DNA from: Sipunculus nudus
Lineage: Eukaryota; Annelida; Sipuncula; Golfingiida; Sipunculidae
NCBI GenBank assembly: GCA_026874595.1
Contig: CM049307.1
Span: 35,506,862-35,570,861, forward strand
Length of the DNA stretch: 64,000 nt
Direction of reading: 5' to 3'
Of this stretch, positions 47,990 to 56,219 are shown one piece after another (within the stretch, counting starts at the first letter, position 1; each line of letters opens with the position of its first letter). The position numbers and the translations under genes are program-made. The notes beneath the pieces are model-generated. The model was not told where the DNA came from. It saw only the letters and a program-made list of their open reading frames with translations, and did not search any database.

Positions 47990-48719
47990 AATCGTATGGC
48001 TTGGCTTCGGAGATCAACCTCTGTGTAGAAACTGCAGACAACCAGGTCACTGGGCATCAAATTGTGAAAAACCTCAAGTCTGTGCAGTATGTAAATCTGA
48101 ATCACATACTGAAGAGGCAACAGAGTGTGAAGCCTTTGAGGATAACCACGACAGGGTCTCATCTGTCTATAATGCTAAAACCCCGCTATCTGTGTTTCAT
48201 TCGGAGGATTTCCCGGTCTTTGGGTTAGAGTTTGGGTCTGTTGAGCAGGCCTTTCAATACACAAGGGCGATTAGATCCGGGAGACTGGATATTTCAACAA
48301 AAATAAAAGAGGCCAAAAAACCTTCTGATATAAAGAGCTTGTCCGCTCAGGTTAAGTCCGATTCGGACTGGGAAGGCCAGAAAGACAGGGTTATGAAAGA
48401 AATCCTGACTGCCAAGTTAAACCAGAGTGAAGAATTTCGTGATGCACTACAAGAAAGTGAAACAAGAATTCTCATAAACCCAAAGGTGAACGACCTATAC
48501 TGGGGAACAGGAATGAATTATGAAGTGACCGCAATCACCAAACCAAACCGATGGCCAGGGAAAAATGTCAACGGATCAATCCTTATGGCGCTACGAGATG
48601 ATTTGCGTACAGAGGAGCCTGAGACTGTAAGTAAAAGAAAACAACCTCCACGGTCAAGTAGAGATAAATCGCCCAACATTCAAGCCTTCTTCCACAAAAA
48701 ACCACCCAGAAAAAGATGA
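47949..48719 (+). CDS. LINE ORF1: CCHC zinc knuckles + NADAR domain (5' truncated)
   Basis: 256 codons are open, but the target duplication puts the element's first base at 48004, so about the first 18 residues are host sequence read in frame by chance. C26/C29/H34/C39 form a CX2CX4HX4C knuckle, and C45/C48/H53/C60 a second looser one, the usual nucleic-acid-binding part of a LINE ORF1. Residues of about 78-218 match the NADAR (YbiA-like) fold: an LSVFHSEDFPV start, FGSVEQAFQYTRA with the conserved Glu at 99, W141, VMKEILTAKLNQ, YWGTG at 184-188, and GKNVNGSILMALR. NADAR enzymes hydrolyse ADP-ribose-type N-glycosidic bonds, including ADP-ribose attached to guanine. A basic tail follows, ending SPNIQAFF then KKPPRKR. 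The N-terminal part of ORF1 is missing. The role of NADAR in the retroelement is unknown; removal of ADP-ribose from element nucleic acid is a hypothesis. Confidence 0.85.
   Translation: MQRVSAVYHGINATIVWLGFGDQPLCRNCRQPGHWASNCEKPQVCAVCKSESHTEEATECEAFEDNHDRVSSVYNAKTPLSVFHSEDFPVFGLEFGSVEQAFQYTRAIRSGRLDISTKIKEAKKPSDIKSLSAQVKSDSDWEGQKDRVMKEILTAKLNQSEEFRDALQESETRILINPKVNDLYWGTGMNYEVTAITKPNRWPGKNVNGSILMALRDDLRTEEPETVSKRKQPPRSSRDKSPNIQAFFHKKPPRKR
47991..48003. repeat. 13-bp target-site duplication, left
   Basis: ATCGTATGGCTTG, repeated exactly at 52629-52641 right after the A-rich tail. Confidence 0.9.
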
Positions 48720-48721
48720 GA

Positions 48722-49005
48722 ATGGGGCCTTTTATAAGATGTATGTCTTTTAACATACGAGGACTGAATGATTATATGAAAAGAAAAAAACTGTATCTGT
48801 GGATGAAAGATAATAATATAGATATAACATTTTTACAAGAGACATTTTGTACCAAATCCAAAAAAAATATATATAATTCTAATTGGTATTGACAAATATT
48901 TCACTATTGTAGTGAAAGTCAACATAGCAGAGGTGTAGCTATAGCTTTGGGTAGGAATTTTGAATATAGTCTAATTAATTATGTTTGTGATAACGATGGT
49001 AGGCT
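48722..49005 (+). pseudogene. LINE ORF2, endonuclease N-terminal part (broken)
   Basis: The ATG lies 2 nt after the ORF1 stop. It reads MSFNIRGLND and DITFLQET, the first APE-endonuclease motifs, then meets TGA at 48890-48892 where the frame should continue, and goes on in the same frame through SRGVAIALG to DNDGRL at about 49005. A deletion then removes the expected stretch before YAPND and changes frame. Confidence 0.85.
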
Positions 49006-50034
49006 TATGCACCAAACGATGAAAATAGCAAACGCAATTTTTATAGGCACGCTCTTAAATGGATATTTCAACACACAGTAAACGAAAAAAATCTAATAAT
49101 TGCTGGCGATTTTAATTGTCACCTACGTCAATGTGACAAAACTACTGATGGAGAAAAGAAAGATAAAAGTCGTATTGAATTTCTTAATATTACCAGAAAG
49201 CTAGATCTACAAGATGTCTTTCAATTGAAACATGGTAAATTAGCAATAGATTTCTCATATGAGAGGGGTACTGAATATAAAAGCAGATTAGATTATATTT
49301 TTATGAATGGAAGATTTGAAATAGTAGAATGTGTTCATAAATATTTAGTATCTGATCGTAGGACATCAAGTTTATCAGATCACAAAGCCGTTATAATGAA
49401 ATGTTGTATTTATCCATATAAAAGAGGGCCCAACTACTGGAAATTAAATGCCAACTTGCTAAGAAATCCTATTTATATTGAAGGTATGACAAAAATTTTA
49501 AGGGTAGAAAAGGAACAATATTTACAGAGTTCCTCAAAAATAAATTTTTGGGAAGAGTTGAAAAGAAAGATTAAGCAATATTCTATAGAGTTTTCAATAG
49601 ATATGTGTAAAGGAGACAGAAGTAAATTAAAACAATTAGAAAATCGGATCATGATCCTAAAAAATAAAAACGAAAATCTTAAAAATAAGATAAAAATTGA
49701 AAACTTGCAAAAAGAGATTGATGAAATATATGAATCAAGGGCTGCAGGTGCAAAAATCAGGTCTCGTGTAAAATGGTGGGAAGAAGGAGAGAAAAATTCT
49801 TCTTACTTTCTCAGACTGGAGACACAAAAACAAATGTCAAATGCAATTTATGAGCTTGAATTAAATGGAGAAAAACTAAAAACTGATGATGAAATTTTGA
49901 GTGGAATATGTACGTTTTATGAAAAATTATACTCCGACGATAATATTGACAAAAGCAAAACGCATAATTTTATGAATGAAGTAAAGATAACCCGATTATT
50001 ATCAGAACCTGAAAAAGAATCGTTGGAAGTATAA
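49006..50034 (+). pseudogene. LINE ORF2, endonuclease C-terminal part and linker (broken)
   Basis: It resumes at YAPNDE (49006), then NLIIAGDFNC with the catalytic-site Asp/Asn, RLDYIFMNG and SLSDHKAVIM with the terminal Ser-Asp-His of APE nucleases. A long charged linker with coiled-coil-like Lys/Glu heptads follows, and WWEEGEKNSSYFLRLE, typical of the region before the RT domain. The frame closes at TAA 50032-50034, caused by a lost base just before it. Confidence 0.88.
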
Positions 50035-50240
50035 TTACAGACGAGGAATGTCAAAATATTATTAAAAATCTGAAGGAAAATAGGAGTCCCGGACTAGATG
50101 GCCTGAATCAAGAATTTTATAAACTATTCTGGCCGTATCTAAAAGATTACTATTTAGGTATGATAAACGAAGTGTATAGCTGTGGTAAAATGGGGTATAC
50201 TATGAGACAGGCGGTGATAATGCTTGTTTTTAAAAAAAGG
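50031..50240 (+). pseudogene. LINE ORF2, RT fingers in a third frame
   Basis: The continuation in another frame: IITDEECQNIIKNLKENRSP, then GLDGLNQEFYKLFW, the conserved start of L1-type reverse transcriptase. It shifts again inside the A7 run at about 50231-50238, most simply by one extra A. Confidence 0.85.
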
Positions 50241-52446
50241 AAGCCGTTCAGATTTGGTTAATTATCGCCCAATCAGCATTACAAACTCTGATTATAAAAT
50301 ATTAGCTTTTGTACTAGCGAAGAGACTCCAAAATATTATACAAAAAATAGTTTCAAAAGAACAAACCGCCTATATAAAAGGACGATACATTGGAACAAAT
50401 GTAAGATATGTATTAGATTATATCGAATTTTGCGAGAAGTATAATAAAAAAGGACTGATTTGTTGTCTCGATTTTTCTAAAGCTTTTGATAGTTTAAATA
50501 TTGATTTCCTACTAAAATGTCTACGTAAGTTTAATTTTGGCAATTCTTTTATTAAATGGGTGGAAATATTTTACAATAGCCCTATTTTTACCGTTAAAAA
50601 CAATGGGTGGCTTACCAAAACACTAACGATGGGAAAAGGAATCCGGCAAGGATGCCCGATTTCTGCTTTACTATTTATTATAGCCACGGAAATTCTATCT
50701 TGTAATATTAAGCAAGATCCAAATATTTCAAGCATTATCCTACCTAACAAAGATAAATGCTCCCCCATACTTCAGTATGCGGATGACACGGCGTTGTTAT
50801 TAAATAACCACATTTCCTTGAAACATGCGTTAAAGCAAGTAAATAAATTTGGTGAAGTATCCGGACTTCAACTGAATCTGAGGAAAACAGAAGGAATCTT
50901 ACTGGGACAGCTACAAAAATGTGATCATAATACAGAAAAATTTGAAATAAATTTTTCTGATAAACCGATTAAATATCTTGGAATTCATATTTCTCACGAT
51001 ATAAAATCCAGTACAAACTATCACTGGGAAAAAAAAATTGAATCAATAGAAAATAAGTTTTGTTCTTGGAAACAACGAAATTTATCTATGAAAGGAAAAA
51101 TTATTTTATTAAAATCATTTGGATTATCTACTTTAACAATGTCACTCTCAGTTATGACTGTACCTAAAAATATTATAATCAGAATAAAAAGGATGTTCTT
51201 TGGGTTTATATGGAAATCAACAGAACGTATCCGGAGAAACACGTTAATTGCAGATTACGAAGATGGTGGTCTACGCATGGTTGATTTAGAATTATATGAA
51301 AAAGCGTTAAAAGCAGCATGGGTGCAAAAATTATTTAGTAAAACCGGTCAAATAAACCCAATAGGGAAGTTCTATGTTAATCAGGTGTGCAAAAACATTC
51401 AATTACTGCTTCATGGTAATTATGAAATTGGCCATGTACCAGAACTGAACGAATTGCCAGTATTCTACAGAGAAATGTTATGTAATTTTAGCCAATGTCA
51501 AACGAAATCTGATATTCGCTATATGAGCAGTAATCAATTCCTAAAACAACAAATATGGTTAAACAAGAACTTTATGTTCCATGGCAAATGCTTATATTTT
51601 AAAAACTGGTTAGATGCAGGGATAATACATGTAAAAGATTTATATGATGAAAACGGAATATTGATTAATGAACGAAATATTTTACATAAATTACGAAAAA
51701 CAACAGATTGGATCAGGGAATACTATATTATAAGGAATGTCTTTAAGAGATATAATGAAATATTTGAATGTGAAAATGCTCAGTATTGTCATGGAAGGCT
51801 GACTCATAAATATACTATAGACAAAGTGTGTATAGATCTGATGCAAATTAATTCAAAAGCAATATACAAAATCTTTGTTAAGAAGCAAACTGTTCAACCT
51901 TTATCAAAAAGTAAATGGATTAAATCATTTGGATTAGATAAGGATACTTTTTGTTTCAGAGATATATACATACGCAAAGTACAGCGAGAACCGATCGCTA
52001 GATTAGCGGACTTCAATTATAAATTATTACAAGATTTATTGGTTACAAATTCATCATTGTTCAAGTGGAAAAGGAGTATATCTGATAATTGTGAGTTGTG
52101 TAATGTCAAAGAGGATGTTGAACATATGCTCTATACGTGTTGTTTAAACAAATGCATTTGGAGAAAATTTGAAACCTGTTTTAAATGTAAATTGAGTTGG
52201 AAGATATTTGTGGTAGGATATTCATCGGAAAATCATTTCTTGAACTGTATTGAAGAGAGTATATCTTTTATTATGTGGTCACTGTACAAGTTCAAAATCA
52301 AGTGTAAAATGAAAGATATCTATCCTTCTGCAGAGGGATTGATTGGATATATACAGTATGATTTAAAAAGTTATCTAAACACAAGATTTGTAAAGAAGTA
52401 TAAAGAAAAACAAGTGAAATTAGGCCAGCTGTTTGATATGTTGTAA
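50224..52446 (+). CDS. LINE ORF2 reverse transcriptase and C-terminal region (longest intact frame)
   Basis: 740 codons. The real sequence joins at about 50237, so the first few codons are out of frame. RT motifs appear in order: NYRPISITNSDYKI, QTAYIKGR, CLDFSKAFDSL (metal-binding Asp), GIRQGCPIS, QYADDTALLL with the catalytic Asp pair at about 186-187, SGLQLNLRKTE, and KYLGIHIS. Residues of about 623-639 give CX2CX7HX4C, the C-terminal zinc motif of L1-type proteins. The enzyme would copy element RNA at a nicked target. The segment itself looks undamaged, but it lacks a start codon and is cut off from its endonuclease by frameshifts, so it is treated as non-functional in this copy. Confidence 0.93.
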   Translation: MFLKKGSRSDLVNYRPISITNSDYKILAFVLAKRLQNIIQKIVSKEQTAYIKGRYIGTNVRYVLDYIEFCEKYNKKGLICCLDFSKAFDSLNIDFLLKCLRKFNFGNSFIKWVEIFYNSPIFTVKNNGWLTKTLTMGKGIRQGCPISALLFIIATEILSCNIKQDPNISSIILPNKDKCSPILQYADDTALLLNNHISLKHALKQVNKFGEVSGLQLNLRKTEGILLGQLQKCDHNTEKFEINFSDKPIKYLGIHISHDIKSSTNYHWEKKIESIENKFCSWKQRNLSMKGKIILLKSFGLSTLTMSLSVMTVPKNIIIRIKRMFFGFIWKSTERIRRNTLIADYEDGGLRMVDLELYEKALKAAWVQKLFSKTGQINPIGKFYVNQVCKNIQLLLHGNYEIGHVPELNELPVFYREMLCNFSQCQTKSDIRYMSSNQFLKQQIWLNKNFMFHGKCLYFKNWLDAGIIHVKDLYDENGILINERNILHKLRKTTDWIREYYIIRNVFKRYNEIFECENAQYCHGRLTHKYTIDKVCIDLMQINSKAIYKIFVKKQTVQPLSKSKWIKSFGLDKDTFCFRDIYIRKVQREPIARLADFNYKLLQDLLVTNSSLFKWKRSISDNCELCNVKEDVEHMLYTCCLNKCIWRKFETCFKCKLSWKIFVVGYSSENHFLNCIEESISFIMWSLYKFKIKCKMKDIYPSAEGLIGYIQYDLKSYLNTRFVKKYKEKQVKLGQLFDML

Positions 52447-52576
52447 AGATAAAGATATATTGCACACTGCATGTAAGTCCTTATAAATATATGTTATGTC
52501 TATCCACTTCCTTTACCTGCCGGGGGAAGATTGGAGTAATGGAAATGGCAGAATGGAAATGAATAAAGATATTTAA

Positions 52577-52628
52577 AAAATAAAAAAAAAATAAAAATAA
52601 AAAAAAAAATTAAAAAAAAAAAAAAAAA
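52577..52628 (+). repeat. A-rich LINE tail
   Basis: About 50 nt of A with occasional T, ending exactly at the second copy of the target duplication. Confidence 0.92.
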
Positions 52629-52641
52629 ATCGTATGGCTTG
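52629..52641. repeat. 13-bp target-site duplication, right
   Basis: ATCGTATGGCTTG following the A-rich tail. Confidence 0.9.
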
Positions 52642-53353
52642 TATCACGACTCAAGTTAGGCTTACCAGCCCAATATTAATGCCCATCGAGTCGTGTATTC
52701 ACGGCTAGGCTATGATAGGATTGATCAAATGTGTCACATTCAAGACAAAAAATATTTACATTTAAACCAGATAACCAACAATGCTATAGATTAAATCCTT
52801 TGCAACATATATAAATTGACCTAAATTCTTTAAAGCCATTTTTGAGGCAGCTGCCTTTTTGCAAAACACGAGCCATGAGAATTGGCTGCCCACTGAAGTC
52901 AGAAAAGTTTTGTCCAAGGCAGCCACATCCGGGTTTAGCTAACGCGGCTCCAGGGCTCTATAATCTGGGCCTATGACTATTCGGTCTAGGCCTATTCATC
53001 CTAGACGTTGCACAGTCAATTTATTGGAACTATTTTATAATATCGAGTAAAAGGGCCTTTTTAACCCAGTTTCTTTGTTGTCTCTGTACCATGTGTGTAC
53101 GATCTGTATTGCTAAGATTTAAGAACACTCCCTCAAGAAACGTGCAAGAAACCGGGATATGGCTACCTGTTGAATTCTTTTCCCGCTTAATAAAGATACA
53201 GAAGTATGTTAATTATTAACCCCAAATAAATTCAACAAAAACAGGTCATCGTATACCTATGTGTATATTGAAATTATATGAAGAAGAGAAGAAATATTCT
53301 AAAACGTTTGGAATTGAGAGAGGAAACGTGATAGACGAGCTTGGTTGAGAATG
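52642..53353. other. Intergenic, nothing recognised
   Basis: No supported exon or RNA gene. Confidence 0.4.
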
Positions 53354-53355
53354 TA

Positions 53356-53597
53356 CGGAGCCCGGGAGACGACATGGTGTAAATATTTATCATTTCGTGC
53401 GCACGAATTACTAATCCGTGCGCACGAATTACTAATCCGTGCGCACAAATTACTTATTCGTGGCCACGAATTACTAATCCGTGCGCACGAATTACTAGGT
53501 GTGAAAAAAAAATATATTTCTAAGGTGGGAAAAATATTTCTTAATTCGTGCGCACGAATTAATAAATATTTTTCACCATGTCGTCTCCCGGGCTCCG
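53356..53597. mobile_element. TA-flanked MITE with palindromic 21-bp units, copy 1
   Basis: Perfect 24-bp terminal inverted repeats beginning CGGAGCCCGGGAGACGAC, with TA on both outer sides (53354-53355, 53598-53599). The interior has about six units built on the palindrome AATTCGTGCGCACGAATT, spaced 21 bp, and a GGTGTGAAAAA...CTAAGGTGGGAA segment. No transposase. TA flanks fit a Tc1/mariner-like or related family. Confidence 0.88.
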
Positions 53598-53874
53598 TAC
53601 AACGATGATAAGGTAGGTTGTTGTTTTTTACCAGAGAAAGCCTTAGAAATTTTCCACCATGCACGGCAACTGGGTCTGTGAGTTTATATTTTTATTCTTT
53701 AAGTATCGCTTAAAGCCCTATCTATTTTCAATATACAGAGTTCCGAATTTTCCAAGGTAGGAAGTCACAGACCTGTCTGAAGGCGCTGGGATCCATTTTG
53801 ACAACTGTGTGTGCCCGCTGAAACTGCCAGCTTGTGCCTAGACTGAGTCGATGTGTGCTTGCTTCTCATTGGCT

Positions 53875-54194
53875 AGTAATTCGTCCGCACGAATTAATAA
53901 CTCGTGCGCACGAATTAGTAGCCAATGAGCATTGAGCCAGCAACATAAGAGAGCTGTTTTCATTGGTCACTAATTCGTGCGCACGGATTAGTAATTCGTG
54001 CGCACGTATATATATATATTTCTTCCACCTTGGAAATATATTTTTCACACCTAGTAATTCGTGCGCACGGATTAGTAATTCGTGGCCACGAATTTGTAAT
54101 TCGTGAGCACGGATTAGTAATTGGTGCGCACAGATTAGCAATTCGTGCGCACGAATTAATAAATATTTTTCACCATGTCGTCTCCCGGGCTCCG
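53875..54194. mobile_element. Same MITE family, copy 2 (left end lost)
   Basis: The right terminal repeat is intact at 54171-54194 with TA after it; no matching left terminus was found. It contains two groups of 21-bp palindromic units and the CCACCTTGGAAATATATTTT segment (54025-54044), inverted relative to copy 1. Confidence 0.8.
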
Positions 54195-54196
54195 TA

Positions 54197-55351
54197 TCGT
54201 TGGGACATAATGGGAACATTATCATAGACAGAGCCGATCAGGCTGAAATTTTTATCAGTTATTTTGCTTCACAAAGTAACTACAGTTACAGTTCTCAACC
54301 GCCATTTGACGATGATGTTAAATTGCAAATTACTCATAAACTAGGTTAAATGAACTTCACAGGAACTGAGGTATCTCATGTCATATTTGGGATTCGCTTT
54401 CCTGACAGGAACACATAAACATGATATATTTGAAAGCCAATAAGCGTTTGGAAATTTTTAAAAAAAAATTAAAATTCCATTTCAGTATGAATTTTAGATC
54501 GTATGTACAAATCATTAATACGTTAAGTAAAGGAGTGTGGTGTTTTAATATTTAACAATTGTTCTGTCAGACAGTCATACCAACTAGAGCGTATACAACG
54601 GAAAGTATGTTTAACATGTACTGGAGCGCTCTCGACTTCCAGCACTGGAACTATGGTAAAAGAGCTATAACGGTCAAGTATAAAAATAAGAAGAGAGCTG
54701 GCTATACAATCCACATTTTATGAAATGATTAACTGACTAGCTCCAGATTATCTGCTTATATAATAATTTAAACTCTGTCTCATGCTCAGCCCTATACAGC
54801 CCACGCAAATCGCATTTGCTAAAGATACCAAGGTTCACACGGAAAGACTGTCGATTTCTTTCCTTTCAATTTTATTTTCTTTCCTTTCAATAGCCTCCAC
54901 ATTTTGAAACAGTTTCCTATAATTCAGTCGACTTCAATAGATTCCTTTAAGGAAAATGTTCATGACTTTTTAAACCCTGCCTCTCGAGAAATATACAGTT
55001 ATTATTGCGATAATCGTCGTCAACATAAGCTTATCCATACTATGTTACGACTAGTTGCCAGTTACTGAATTCAGTACCTTTTTTTTCAATTTGAAAGACT
55101 GATGGTTTAATCTAACAAAAATGCCCGATATGGACTGAGACGTTTATATTTGTTGTATTACGCCTACCAGGATAATAATATATGTATAAGTATCAGTGTA
55201 TATCTTATCGTGTGTGAATATTTGTTTTCCAATCTGATCATTTATATATACATATATATATACATTCATGTTAATTTTTCACTTTCTTTTAATTTATATA
55301 CAGGAAAGCAGTTGCAGTAGCCTTATCGGCTCCTTTGTTATCCTATTGAAA
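54197..55351. other. Intergenic, nothing recognised
   Basis: AT-rich DNA between MITE copies 2 and 3; no supported exon. Confidence 0.4.
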
Positions 55352-55762
55352 TAAATATTTTTCCACCTTGGAAATATATTTTTCACACCTAGTAATTCAT
55401 GCGCAGGGATTAGTAATGCGTGGCCACGAATTAGTAATTCGTGCGCAGGGATTAGTAATTCGTGGCCACGAATTAGTAATTCGTGCGCACGGATTAGTAA
55501 TTCGTGCGCATGGATTAGTAATTCGTACGCACGGGTTCGTAATTCGTGGCCACGAATTAGTAATTCGTGCGCAGGATTAGTAATTCATGGCCACGAATTA
55601 GTAATTCGTGCGCACGGATTAGTAATTCGTGTGCATGGATTAGTAATTCGTACGCACGGGTTCGTAATTCGTGGCCACGAATTAGTAATTCGTGCGTACG
55701 GATTATTAATTCGTGCGCACGAATTAATAAATATATTTCACGATGTCGTCTCCCGGGCTCCG
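55352..55762. mobile_element. Same MITE family, copy 3, expanded 21-bp array
   Basis: CCACCTTGGAAATATATTTT leads into about 16 units of 21 bp (55388-55735) and then the right terminus ending at 55762, followed by TA. Units alternate GTGCGCAC, GTGGCCAC, GTGTGCAT and GTACGCAC cores, and a block of about five units recurs (about 55450-55565 and 55570-55685), showing higher-order duplication. One terminal base differs from the other copies. No left terminus. Confidence 0.85.
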
Positions 55763-56093
55763 TAAGAATGTGATACGCGAGGAAAAATACCGTGTAAATG
55801 CATCAAATAAATTCACTGCACAAATGTCTTGCGGAACCTTGTCGTGTACCACTTGCATAAGGAATTCTATTGAAGAGACGACAGACACAGATATATGCTG
55901 CGAATTGAAAGATGCAGTTGTACCTGTATTACGGTCTTTTGGGAACATTACGGAAGCGCACTTAATAGTCCAAATAAGAGACATTTTTACACTGTCGTAC
56001 TGCTATGTAACAAGCAGCATTGTCAATTTGTTGGATTCTCTGAGTCTTGCGATCACGGAACGAAGAAGACAATGCAATGGATTCGTAAAATGA
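55743..56093 (+). CDS. Hypothetical ORF starting inside MITE terminus
   Basis: 116 codons from an ATG within the MITE copy 3 right end (MSSPGLRKN) into unique DNA, ending in TGA. It is cysteine-bearing (SCGTLSCTTC) with helix-like stretches, and has no recognised domain. It stays open for 110 codons in AT-rich DNA without low complexity, which is mildly notable. It could be an exon or chance. Confidence 0.15.
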   Translation: MSSPGLRKNVIREEKYRVNASNKFTAQMSCGTLSCTTCIRNSIEETTDTDICCELKDAVVPVLRSFGNITEAHLIVQIRDIFTLSYCYVTSSIVNLLDSLSLAITERRRQCNGFVK

Positions 56094-56123
56094 TAAAGAA
56101 AACTTACGTACAAACCTTGTACA

Positions 56124-56217
<94 letters not shown>
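56124..56217. repeat. Compound (CA)n-(TA)n-(GA)n microsatellite
   Basis: About 13 CA, 19 TA and 14 GA repeats directly abutting. Confidence 0.97.

Positions 56218-56219
<2 letters not shown>

Larger units (their letters stand above)
48004..52628 (+). mobile_element. 5'-truncated L1/Tx1-like LINE with A-rich tail
   Basis: A two-ORF non-LTR retrotransposon of about 4.6 kb bounded by a 13-bp duplication. Order: partial ORF1 (CCHC knuckles, NADAR domain), a 2-nt gap, ORF2 (APE endonuclease, reverse transcriptase, C-terminal CCHC), about 135 bp of 3' UTR, then an A-rich tail at about 52577-52628. L1/Tx1 affinity is inferred from the ORF2 motif style (FLQET, DFSKAFDSL, YADD, CX2CX7HX4C). The start of homology within ORF1 shows 5' truncation, normal for LINE insertions. 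ORF2 is broken, so the copy is dead, but the near-perfect duplication and long open frames suggest a fairly young insertion. Confidence 0.9.

Noticed and set aside
53299-55773. Frames with repeated LLIRAHE / NSCARIS peptides, resembling a repeat protein
   Set aside because: The 21-bp MITE unit is a multiple of three, so all frames stay open; both strands show the same effect.
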